Program-made: the position numbers and the translations under genes
Part shown: positions 8,456-15,914 of the stretch, piece after piece
Layout of the letters: every line of letters starts with the position of its first letter
Numbering within the stretch: the first letter of the stretch is position 1
The notes under the pieces: generated by a model
What the model saw: only the letters and a program-made list of their open reading frames with translations
The model's database searches: none
What the model was told of the DNA's origin: nothing
IMG/VR virus record: IMGVR_UViG_3300042261_000343
Location: 1-41,523 of that record
From: a virus
Strand: one strand, 5' to 3'
Length of the DNA stretch: 41,523 nucleotides

Positions 8456-9355
8456 TTATCCGTTATAAACAACAACTACAACACCAGATCCACCAGATCC
8501 AGCTGGATTATCTCCACCAGACGCTCCTCCACCTCCAGTATTTGCTAGTCCATTACTTGTTGAAGATGCACCTGGAACCGTTGGATTGGACACCCAGGTA
8601 GTTCCTCCACCACCCAATCCACCTTTACCATAAACAACGCTTTGATTAGATCCACCTCCACCTCCACCATAATATCCACCATAGAAAAATATTCCATCTC
8701 CACCATCACCTGCTCCCCAGCAGTTAGTCCCTGGCCATCCAGAAATTCCTTTACTTCCTGCTCCTCCTCCACCTCCGCCAGAATTTGCACCAGGGAAAGA
8801 TCTTCCCGCTCCACCAATATTTCCGTAGTTTGTGACTAATGGATTTCCTGGATTTTGTGATGGTTGAACTGCTGGTCCACCAGGATTTAATCCAAATCCA
8901 CCACCATTTCCACCATATCCTCCACCAGACCCACCAACAGCATTAGGAGATGTTGGGTTTGGGGAATCAAGTGTAATTCCACCACCACCACCAACGGTAG
9001 TAATTGTGGTTATATTTGGATTACTAAATGTCGATGGACTACCTATGCTACCATTAGCTCCAGGATAAGGTCCAGCAGCACCACCACCTCCAACTACAAT
9101 CGCATAAGCACCTGGACTTGGTGTGACTGGAATATATCCAATTGCAATTCCACCAGCTCCACCACCACCATATCTATCAGCACCACCACCCCCACCAGCA
9201 ACAACCATCACTTCAACATTACCAGACCCAGAAGAAACTGTAAAAGTTCCTGGTGCAGTAAAGATATGAACTTTTTTTTCTCCGTATCTTGTTATAGTAT
9301 TTCCACCTGTTGCAGTTATTGGACTTTGAATGGACTTGGGTGCGAATATTGCCAT
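8456..9355 (-). CDS. Glycine-rich tail fibre / adhesin, 299 aa
   Basis: A short, single-module version of the glycine-rich proteins at 4384-6516 and 13620-15584: HIFTAPGTFTVSSGSGNVEVMVVAGGGGG at residues 30-58 (a contiguous strand-glycine unit), then PGAYAIVVGGGG, long Gly-rich loops and a GGSGVVVVVYNG end. It lacks the long N-terminal attachment region of its paralogues. It starts 1 nt after the stop of the 516-residue fibre gene, so the two are probably subunits of one fibre, with this as the distal tip; that is inferred from order. A GATAAATA motif at 9414-9421 inside the upstream gene could add a late start. Confidence 0.8.
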   Translation of the reverse strand: MAIFAPKSIQSPITATGGNTITRYGEKKVHIFTAPGTFTVSSGSGNVEVMVVAGGGGGADRYGGGGAGGIAIGYIPVTPSPGAYAIVVGGGGAAGPYPGANGSIGSPSTFSNPNITTITTVGGGGGITLDSPNPTSPNAVGGSGGGYGGNGGGFGLNPGGPAVQPSQNPGNPLVTNYGNIGGAGRSFPGANSGGGGGGAGSKGISGWPGTNCWGAGDGGDGIFFYGGYYGGGGGGSNQSVVYGKGGLGGGGTTWVSNPTVPGASSTSNGLANTGGGGASGGDNPAGSGGSGVVVVVYNG

Positions 9356-9356
9356 A

Positions 9357-10907
9357 TTAATTTACCTCTTCCAATAAGAACTTATACTTCTTACCTGTTC
9401 TCCTATTTATCAGGAACAAGTCATTCTCTCCTTCTTGAATTGTATATTTTCCCCAAGTTCCATCAACATCATTTTGAGAACCCTCATTAGAAAGTTGAAG
9501 GTCGGCAGAATAAATATTTGCCCAACGGAGTGATGAAGATCCAAAATCTTGTGCATTATCTGATCCTGGTGTTACAGTTCCAATTCCAGAAATACGAAGT
9601 CTTTCCAGCATTGTATTGCTATCTGCTCTTACAGCAAATGCTAAATCCGTTGTAAATGGTGCTGCTCTTATGGCAGCAATTCTCGCTGCATTAATTTGAG
9701 AATCAGTAGATGTTTGACCTGCTCTTAACAGAATACTTGCAAAACTACTACTTATTCCAGACTGTGTGTTTATTATTTGAAGTTCATTTGGGTATGGTTG
9801 ATAAACATAATTACTAGTATCAGATGGTGTCCAAGTATTTGATTGTGGTCCAATGATATTAAAGTTACTTGGAATATTATTAGTTAAACTCGGATCTCCA
9901 ATAAAAACTTTTCCAGAAGAATTTATAAAAACTCCAGTAGTTCCAACTCCAACTTGAAATTTATTTGTTCCAGAACTATTGGTCCCTACACCTATTGATC
10001 CAACGACAACATTATCACCAGTAGTCAATACAACATTACCAGTTCTCCCATAAAACCCAGTGACACTACTACTCGTTGCCCCAGCAAATCCAATATATCT
10101 TACCTGAATGACAGATCCGTTTGATGGTGCCCCAGTGAAAGATAAGATGTTTGCATTGATGCTATAAGACCTTGCGGCGGTTGCATCACTTGGATACTGA
10201 ACAACACCGTTGATGGTTACAATGACGTTCTGACTGTTTGCAGGGGTCTTAGACAGAGTAAAATTAACCTGAGACCCATTTCCAGTAAAATTATCAATAC
10301 TATTGTCACTGGTCTCAAACGATGCAATGGCATTTGTAAGTGCCTTACCCCAAAAAGTATAACCTGCAAGAGGAGCAGTTGAAAATACAATTGTAGAATC
10401 TGCTTCAATTGTAAATCCATTTGGTGGTGGGTTCGAATCATAAGGTTGCTGAACGACACCATTAATTGCAACGTCTAATTGTGCTGCCCTACTGATTGAG
10501 CACTTGGTTCCGTTGTTGAAAGTTGCCTTGAACTTTGTATTGATTCCATCAAAAGCAACATTGAAACTATGAGTAATTCCAGTTCCAGTTCCTACCAGTG
10601 AAACTAAGTTGGTATTTTGTAGAGAACCAGCATAAGTTGTTGATAGTCTGAAAGTATTTTGATCTAACTTAATAATGTAATAAGCAGATCCCGATGTTAA
10701 TCCTCCAATCGTAGTTCCACCACCACTACTATAAGTAACTCTTTGTCCTGTTACAAATGGATGTTGTGGTAAAGTGAATAAATTATTAGCAACAGAAACT
10801 ACATTAGAACTAGATCCATCAAACCTCAGCGTAAAGTTACTGATGTCATCCAGAACTCTAAAAGAATTATTTTCGGCAGATGCTAACTGGTTACCGATGA
10901 GAGGCAT
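9357..10907 (-). CDS. Tail fibre protein, 516 aa
   Basis: It starts MPLIGNQLASAENNSFRVLDD. The middle (about residues 120-265) holds two INGVVQ(Q/Y)P modules with a FTGNGSQVNFTLSKTP link, typical of repeated fibre units. The region after residue 280 (GFYGRTGNVVL, VGSIGVGTNSSGTNKF) and the C-terminus (GSDNAQDFGSSSLRWANIYS, then a charged KYKFLLEEVN end) are what I recognise from cyanophage fibre subunits. No enzyme motif. It has its own late-promoter motif and lies directly upstream of the small adhesin. Confidence 0.8.
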   Translation of the reverse strand: MPLIGNQLASAENNSFRVLDDISNFTLRFDGSSSNVVSVANNLFTLPQHPFVTGQRVTYSSGGGTTIGGLTSGSAYYIIKLDQNTFRLSTTYAGSLQNTNLVSLVGTGTGITHSFNVAFDGINTKFKATFNNGTKCSISRAAQLDVAINGVVQQPYDSNPPPNGFTIEADSTIVFSTAPLAGYTFWGKALTNAIASFETSDNSIDNFTGNGSQVNFTLSKTPANSQNVIVTINGVVQYPSDATAARSYSINANILSFTGAPSNGSVIQVRYIGFAGATSSSVTGFYGRTGNVVLTTGDNVVVGSIGVGTNSSGTNKFQVGVGTTGVFINSSGKVFIGDPSLTNNIPSNFNIIGPQSNTWTPSDTSNYVYQPYPNELQIINTQSGISSSFASILLRAGQTSTDSQINAARIAAIRAAPFTTDLAFAVRADSNTMLERLRISGIGTVTPGSDNAQDFGSSSLRWANIYSADLQLSNEGSQNDVDGTWGKYTIQEGENDLFLINRRTGKKYKFLLEEVN

Positions 10908-10927
10908 TTTATATTACACTTTTTACT

Positions 10928-10935
10928 TATTTATT
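10928..10935 (-). promoter_or_regulatory. Late promoter motif AATAAATA
   Basis: Minus-strand AATAAATA 21 nt upstream of the ATG at 10907, overlapping the end of the preceding gene. It gives the 516-residue fibre gene its own late start. Confidence 0.55.
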
Positions 10936-11443
10936 ATTGACCAAGATAGATTACTTGTAAATGTGTATTCGTTGCAAAAGTACTGGTATTTCCTTGATTT
11001 TGATTCCACCAAAGTTCTAAATAATCTCCACCAGAAAGATCTACAATCCTATCTACGCTAATTGTTCTATTATAACCTGCGTTATAAACTTCATGTACAT
11101 AAGTTGCTTGTAGTAATTGTGACCCATTCTTATAAACGTAAATAACTGGCGTCCAAGCACCACCACTAGCATTAGCACCCCAAGTGATTTGTCCTTGACA
11201 TAGATATTTTCCAGATCTTTGTATCGTAAGACGACTGTTATTTGTATCTAAAGTAACGTTATTTGAAAGACCACCAGTATTTAATGTAATTTTAATGCTA
11301 CTTGTGCTAGTGTTTGTTTGATTTCCAGGAGCACCTAATAAACCATAAGTCCAGTTAAAACTAGAAACCCCAGAAGAATCCAGAGAAATTGCATTAGATG
11401 AGGCAGTAGTTGATAAAATATTATTAACTTTTAAAGTACTCAT
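10934..11443 (-). CDS. Fibre tip protein with C1q/TNF-like jelly roll, 169 aa
   Basis: An N-terminal MSTLKVNNILSTTASSNAIS leader is followed by a beta-sandwich-like domain: SGKYLCQGQITW, VYKNGSQLLQATY, ISVDRIVDLSGGDYLELWW and a final LQVIYLG strand. The order of strands, particularly the 'GDYLELW' turn and terminal hydrophobic strand, looks like C1q/TNF-type trimeric jelly rolls used in phage receptor-binding tips. It is last in a chain of five genes that overlap by 1-4 nt. The fold call is by eye. Confidence 0.65.
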   Translation of the reverse strand: MSTLKVNNILSTTASSNAISLDSSGVSSFNWTYGLLGAPGNQTNTSTSSIKITLNTGGLSNNVTLDTNNSRLTIQRSGKYLCQGQITWGANASGGAWTPVIYVYKNGSQLLQATYVHEVYNAGYNRTISVDRIVDLSGGDYLELWWNQNQGNTSTFATNTHLQVIYLGQ

Positions 11444-11748
11444 CAGATTTCTCCTGGCTTGGGATATTTACTTTTCACTTCATCAATACTTGCTTTCCAA
11501 CCATCATAACCTTCATGGTATAAAGTATCTAGTTGGTCTTGAATGGAAGGATATGCAGAGGCACGGTCTCTTTGATATTGATTATTATCCCATTCTTTTT
11601 GAAGTCTTTCTATTTCTTTGTTAATCTCCTCTTCTGTTGGTGGTGGTAAATCATTATCATCATACCAAATAAGACCATTATAAGTTTCACCATTGCAGGA
11701 CCATTTTGCTCCTGGTCTTAATGAAAGTAGTGCCCTTTGTATATCCAT
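11443..11748 (-). CDS. Small fibre-associated protein, 101 aa
   Basis: I chose the ATG at 11748 (MDIQRALLSLRPGAKW) because it overlaps the upstream stop as TAATG; an in-frame start further up lies within the previous gene. Shared features with the proteins at 3582-3926 and 12296-12631 are LRPGA, PPTEEEINKEIERLQKEWDN.QYQR and the final SKYPKPG. It ends with ATGA overlap onto the next fibre gene. Fibre-assembly helper is the likely role, inferred from alternation with fibre genes. Confidence 0.7.
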   Translation of the reverse strand: MDIQRALLSLRPGAKWSCNGETYNGLIWYDDNDLPPPTEEEINKEIERLQKEWDNNQYQRDRASAYPSIQDQLDTLYHEGYDGWKASIDEVKSKYPKPGEI

Positions 11749-12296
11749 TATGCAGAAACCTCCATAACTGTAATTGAAGATGGTGGGCATCCATCATATC
11801 CAGATGCCCCACCTTGTTGCCATTGATGAGTCCTATTAATATATGCTGGACCACTACCAGTATAAGAAGATAATTGGATTTTATAAGTTGTTACTGTTGT
11901 TGTTGCTGGTGAATCTAAGTAATTTAATGCAACTGAAGTCATATTATATCCCCGAGTTGATGATGCGTTAGAATATGTGCTAGCCCAACTACTAACTTGA
12001 ATCCTATTTCCATTTAAATCTCCGAGATATATTGGAGTAGATCCTCTTACAAGTCTAAGATTTACACCATAATCATTATCACTACCAACCTTAGTATCAA
12101 GCATCACTAAGATTTTACTACTAGAACTTGAAGGGGTTATAGAAACAGAAAGACCAGTAACGTCTGCCCAAGAAAAACCTGAAGTACTAAAAGTATCAGT
12201 CTTTACAGTTTGAACAACCTGAAGAATACTTCCAGTGCTATTCAGAATAGGTTTTCCAGCAGTTGTCTGAATTGAATTAGTTTTGATTAAACTCAT
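11748..12296 (-). CDS. Short tail fibre protein, 182 aa
   Basis: The N-terminus MSLIKTNSIQTTAGKPILNS is nearly the same as that of the gene at 12628-13164, followed by GSILQVVQT, a VTGLSVSITPSSSSSKILV strand and a C-terminal SITVMEVSA. The shared ends and diverged middle indicate tandem duplication with diversification of the exposed region. It sits between two small fibre-associated proteins and overlaps each by 1 nt (TAATG), so translation is coupled. Receptor-facing function is inferred. Confidence 0.75.
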   Translation of the reverse strand: MSLIKTNSIQTTAGKPILNSTGSILQVVQTVKTDTFSTSGFSWADVTGLSVSITPSSSSSKILVMLDTKVGSDNDYGVNLRLVRGSTPIYLGDLNGNRIQVSSWASTYSNASSTRGYNMTSVALNYLDSPATTTVTTYKIQLSSYTGSGPAYINRTHQWQQGGASGYDGCPPSSITVMEVSA

Positions 12297-12631
12297 TATT
12301 CCACACCTTCTGGTTTAGGATACTTTGCCTTCACAGCAAGACACTTATCTATGTATGCCTGCATTTGTTCTTGATCTCCTTTTACAATACCATCAAGGTA
12401 CTCTTTAAAATCTGGATATTCTTTTGCACGAAGTCTTTGGTATTCAGTATTTTCCCATTCTTTTTGAAGTCTTAATGCTTCATTTTCTACTTCTTCTTTT
12501 GTTGGTTTCTTTTGACCACCTTCCCATACTGGTTTTTCTAACCATTGAAGAGTTGAATAATCCTCATTTACAATGGAATATTGTGCTCCAGGTCTTAAAC
12601 TAAAAAGTGCCGCAGAAATAAAAGGGTTCAT
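12296..12631 (-). CDS. Small fibre-associated protein, 111 aa
   Basis: The ATG at 12631 is preferred because it overlaps the upstream stop as ATGA; this gives MNPFISAALFSLRPGAQYS. The rest shows the family plan: KKPTKEEVENEALRLQKEWENTEYQR and a C-terminal KYPKPEG. It is the second copy of the helper-type protein and pairs with the 178-residue fibre protein upstream. Confidence 0.7.
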   Translation of the reverse strand: MNPFISAALFSLRPGAQYSIVNEDYSTLQWLEKPVWEGGQKKPTKEEVENEALRLQKEWENTEYQRLRAKEYPDFKEYLDGIVKGDQEQMQAYIDKCLAVKAKYPKPEGVE

Positions 12632-13164
12632 CCTGAGACCTCCATTACTTGCATCCATGAATATCCACCACCATTATCAGTATTAACCGCAGTTGCAGTC
12701 ATTCCATAAATTACATTTGATACACTAGTTGCGTGTCTATTAAAAAATATACCTGTAGAATTATTTGAGCAAACTGCATATACATCATAAGTAACTGATG
12801 ATGTGGTTGCTGGGGAATCCAAAACAGATATTGGAGTTTTATCTACTTGTGCTTGGTTAGCATAATCAACTTCATAACAAGCCATCTCTATCAATGAAGT
12901 AGAACCATTTCTTACAATGTGAATTCTATTGTTAGAATAAGTTCCATTTCCACCAAACATTGTTGATGCAGTAATTAAAAATTTACTTGAAGATGAAGAT
13001 GGAACTACTGTCAAACTAAGTCCAGATATTGCTACTGGAGTTTGTGAGGTAACTGTCTGAACATTAGAAGTTTGTGTATAATAAACTGCCAAAATACTTC
13101 CAGTGCTCTTCAAGATGGGTTTACCACCTGTTGTCTGAATTGCGTTAGTTTTGATTAAACTCAT
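12628..13164 (-). CDS. Short tail fibre protein, 178 aa
   Basis: Starts MSLIKTNAIQTTGGKPILKS, has a TPVAISGLSLTVVPSSSSS strand and ends MQVMEVSG. It is a paralogue of the 182-residue protein just downstream: the N-terminal 25 residues, the SSSSSK segment, the LDSPATT motif and the C-terminus match while the rest differs. It heads the overlapping five-gene chain 13164-10934 and has a late promoter 19 nt upstream. Confidence 0.75.
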   Translation of the reverse strand: MSLIKTNAIQTTGGKPILKSTGSILAVYYTQTSNVQTVTSQTPVAISGLSLTVVPSSSSSKFLITASTMFGGNGTYSNNRIHIVRNGSTSLIEMACYEVDYANQAQVDKTPISVLDSPATTSSVTYDVYAVCSNNSTGIFFNRHATSVSNVIYGMTATAVNTDNGGGYSWMQVMEVSG

Positions 13165-13182
13165 ATCACTTCAGTTTTTTTC

Positions 13183-13190
13183 TATTTATT
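13183..13190 (-). promoter_or_regulatory. Late promoter motif AATAAATA
   Basis: Minus-strand AATAAATA 19 nt upstream of the ATG at 13164, touching the stop of the preceding gene. It probably drives the five-gene fibre chain. Confidence 0.55.
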
Positions 13191-13599
13191 AAACCACAGT
13201 CCAGGTTGCCCCAGAATCAACCGTAACCGTGATGCCCGTATTAATTGTGATTGGGCCAATACTTAGTTCGTTATAAGTTGAAGTGACTGTATAATCGTTT
13301 GCAATTGTAGGAAGATTTCTAAAAAACGGTTGTCCAGTTAGGGTGATTCTTCCACTAGTGGCAACATCTCCATTGATTGTTGCGGTTCCACTTGCCGTAA
13401 AGTTTCCAATAATATTTCCAGTATGATTTCCAGTTAGATTACCAGTTACGTTTGCGACAACTCCACCAGTCGCAGTTACAACTCCACTTACTACCGCATT
13501 TGAGGCATTGAGCGTTGTGACCGTAGTGACTCCAGCCAATACGGTATTGCTTGAAATACCACTTGTTTGTATTACTGTATTCTGAAAGTCAAGTGCCAT
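13189..13599 (-). CDS. Short virion/fibre protein, 136 aa
   Basis: A beta-repeat protein: NASNAVVSGVVTATGG, VTGNLTGNHTGNIIGNF, then a unique C-terminal half (RNLPTIANDYTVTSTYNELS and an ITVDSG.TW end). The TGN(L/H)TGN and VVTATGG elements are the same as in the N-terminal attachment regions of the large glycine-rich proteins. It looks like an attachment module with a minimal tip, either a functional short fibre or a remnant of a larger one; there is no frameshift evidence. Confidence 0.65.
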   Translation of the reverse strand: MALDFQNTVIQTSGISSNTVLAGVTTVTTLNASNAVVSGVVTATGGVVANVTGNLTGNHTGNIIGNFTASGTATINGDVATSGRITLTGQPFFRNLPTIANDYTVTSTYNELSIGPITINTGITVTVDSGATWTVV

Positions 13600-13613
13600 T
13601 ATGGTTTTTTAGG

Positions 13614-13621
13614 TATTTATT
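13614..13621 (-). promoter_or_regulatory. Late promoter motif AATAAATA
   Basis: Minus-strand AATAAATA 15 nt upstream of the ATG at 13599, at the end of the preceding adhesin gene. Confidence 0.5.
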
Positions 13622-15584
13622 ATGTTGGATATGAGATGATGACAATTCCTGAACCACCGTTTCCACCGTTCACATTTCCAGATCCACCATCACCACCATT
13701 GCCAGTGTTTATATTGCCACCAGCACCTCCACCAGTATAATCTGTTCCATTTCCACCTGCTCCTCCAGCAGAATATGTTACTGGTGACCCTGAAATAGAT
13801 GAAGCAGAACCAGGTCCTCCAGGAACCACAGACCCCGTAGCAGTACTACCAGCACCTCCAGCACCACCGCCTCCTCCGCCAGAGGAAACCGCAGGGGGTG
13901 TGCTTCCGCCTGGATTTCCTTGAGATGGTGATGCTGGTGGCGTATTTCCTGCTCCACCAGATTGAGCTGTAGAAGATCCAGCACCTCCTCCAGAACCACC
14001 AGATCCACCAGTATAATTAAGTCCATTTCTATTACCGCCGCCGCGACCACCACCAGCAGAAGTTATTGATGAAAATGTTGAATTTCCACCCTGTGTTGAA
14101 TCACTACTTGGTGATTGACCAACACCACCACTACCTACTGTTACAAGATATGAACCTGGAGAAGCACTTACTGGGAATGAAGATCCAGATCTAAATCCAC
14201 CAGCTCCACCGCCACCACCTCTATTTCCACCAGCACCACCGCCAGCAGCAACTACAAGATAATCTACAGAAGTTAATGCAGGGTTAGTAACTGTAAAAGT
14301 TCCAGTTCCAGTAAATGTATGAATTGTATTATTACCAGAATAAGAAATAATACCTCCAGTTGCTTTTAGAGATTGTTGTCCGATTTGATAGCGTAAAATT
14401 ACAATTCCCGACCCACCATTTCCATTTGTTGGTCCAGATCCACCACCTCCACCAGTATTTGTCGTTCCATTTTGCCCTGGTGTTGATGGGTAAGATCCAC
14501 CATTTCCTCCACCACCTGGACCACCAGTTCCTACAGATCCACCATAGGCACCACCACCTCCTCCACCAGCATAAGTTGTATTAGTTCCACTTAAAGAAGA
14601 TGGAAGACCTGCTCCACCAGGACCTGCTGTGCCACCAGAAGCAGAAGTTCCAATGCTTCTTGCACCACCACCACCTGCCCCTGACCCAAGAGCATCAGTA
14701 CTTCCAGTACTAGATCCCAATCCACCATCATTTCCTTCACCAATATTTCCTAGACCTGGACTTCCCATAGGTGCTGTTTGACCAGACCTTGCCCCACCGC
14801 CACCAGAACCACCAGGAGCTCCACCATTTGCTGGCCCTGGTTCTCCAGCTCCACCAGCACCACCACCAGTTGCAGTAATTGTAGTTATTAGTGGATTTGC
14901 AATAGATGAATTTCCTCCAGGTGTTCCTCTAGTGCTAGTACCAGATGGATAAACTCCACCTTGTCCAACAGTAATCGTATAAGTTCCTGGGGAAGCACTT
15001 ACTGTAAAACCTATCCCAGTTCTGAATCCTCCCCCTCCACCACCTCCTCCAATATAATATCCACCAGCACCACCGCCTCCAACTACAAGATAATCAACCA
15101 GATTATTTACTCCTGGTGCATTACTGACACTAAATGTTCCAGAAGATGAGAATGTATGTGCCCTATATTGAACACCATTTAAAGTGTAATCAGAAATTGT
15201 TCCGCCAGTTGCTTGAATAAACTGACTTGTATAAGAAGCAACCCAACCAGTCGGAGTATAAACCTCTATCTGTTGGTTTGAAGAATTAAAAATTAAAGTT
15301 CCTATTGCAGTATTAATTCCAGAATTTCTAATTGCGGTTGTCAGTTGCCCTAAACCAATTTGATTACTTTGTATAAAACTATTTCCAACAGTGATTGTTG
15401 TAGCACCAATAGATACGGTACTCCCAGTACTTATAATTGGTCCAGTAACACTTATACTATTTGATGTGATTGTAACTGCAGATCCTACTCGCAATCCTCC
15501 AGTTGCAGTAACAATACCAGAAACACTTAATCCACTATTAACACTATCATCAAATTCCCCACCAGTAATTTTAGTTAATGGCAT
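13620..15584 (-). CDS. Glycine-rich tail fibre / adhesin, 654 aa
   Basis: N-terminal attachment region (MPLTKITGGEFDDSVNSGLS, VGNSFIQSNQIGLG, GTLIFNSSNQQIEV) up to about residue 130, then two tandem glycine-rich modules. Each has AHTFSSSGTFSVSN or IHTFTGTGTFTVTNP strands, YLVVGGGGAGG, a PVSASPG.Y.VTVG turn and long Gly-rich loops ending GGSGIVI. It matches the 710-residue protein domain for domain, but loop sequences differ, consistent with receptor-binding diversification. It starts 1 nt after the stop of the 108-residue protein upstream. Confidence 0.85.
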   Translation of the reverse strand: MPLTKITGGEFDDSVNSGLSVSGIVTATGGLRVGSAVTITSNSISVTGPIISTGSTVSIGATTITVGNSFIQSNQIGLGQLTTAIRNSGINTAIGTLIFNSSNQQIEVYTPTGWVASYTSQFIQATGGTISDYTLNGVQYRAHTFSSSGTFSVSNAPGVNNLVDYLVVGGGGAGGYYIGGGGGGGGFRTGIGFTVSASPGTYTITVGQGGVYPSGTSTRGTPGGNSSIANPLITTITATGGGAGGAGEPGPANGGAPGGSGGGGARSGQTAPMGSPGLGNIGEGNDGGLGSSTGSTDALGSGAGGGGARSIGTSASGGTAGPGGAGLPSSLSGTNTTYAGGGGGGAYGGSVGTGGPGGGGNGGSYPSTPGQNGTTNTGGGGGSGPTNGNGGSGIVILRYQIGQQSLKATGGIISYSGNNTIHTFTGTGTFTVTNPALTSVDYLVVAAGGGAGGNRGGGGGAGGFRSGSSFPVSASPGSYLVTVGSGGVGQSPSSDSTQGGNSTFSSITSAGGGRGGGNRNGLNYTGGSGGSGGGAGSSTAQSGGAGNTPPASPSQGNPGGSTPPAVSSGGGGGGAGGAGSTATGSVVPGGPGSASSISGSPVTYSAGGAGGNGTDYTGGGAGGNINTGNGGDGGSGNVNGGNGGSGIVIISYPT

Positions 15585-15585
15585 A

Positions 15586-15912
15586 TCAGTTAATCTCTAG
15601 AATTGTAAGTGCGGCATCAATTGCAGAAGCGGTATCACAAACGACCGTCAACATATCCGTTGCTTCTAATACAATTTTATTTCCTTGCATAAATTCCAAA
15701 GTTGATCCCTGAGGAACTGGTGCATCTTTGAGTAATCTTACGCTGTCTTGACCAACTCTGGAAACACCGACTCCTACATTTACAGAACTTCCACTCACAT
15801 TCGCCAATGTAATTCCAATAACTGTCGTGGTTGTTGCTGCAGGAGTTGTATAAATTACGGTGGTTGTTACACCTACATTTGCTTTGGTTTTAAGTCTAAA
15901 AGTATTGGCCAT
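15586..15912 (-). CDS. Small virion protein, 108 aa
   Basis: Starts MANTFRLKTKANVG and has beta-type sequence with TTVIGITLANVSGSSVNVGVGVSR, LPQ/VPQGSTLEF and a C-terminal AALTILEIN. The protein at 21369-21707 has the same plan: VGIYTAPTGYTGVVLLAQVAN, a region of alternating Val/Thr, a QGN/QGK-type turn and an ITSILETLN end. The two flank the 1814-residue fibre on either side, suggesting matched connectors or caps. That role is inferred from position. Confidence 0.65.
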   Translation of the reverse strand: MANTFRLKTKANVGVTTTVIYTTPAATTTTVIGITLANVSGSSVNVGVGVSRVGQDSVRLLKDAPVPQGSTLEFMQGNKIVLEATDMLTVVCDTASAIDAALTILEIN

Positions 15913-15914
15913 TA

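Noticed and set aside
9414-9421. GATAAATA motif inside the 516-residue fibre gene
   Set aside because: It could be a late start for the small adhesin, but it is within coding sequence, and such AT-rich octamers occur by chance; not listed as a separate promoter.
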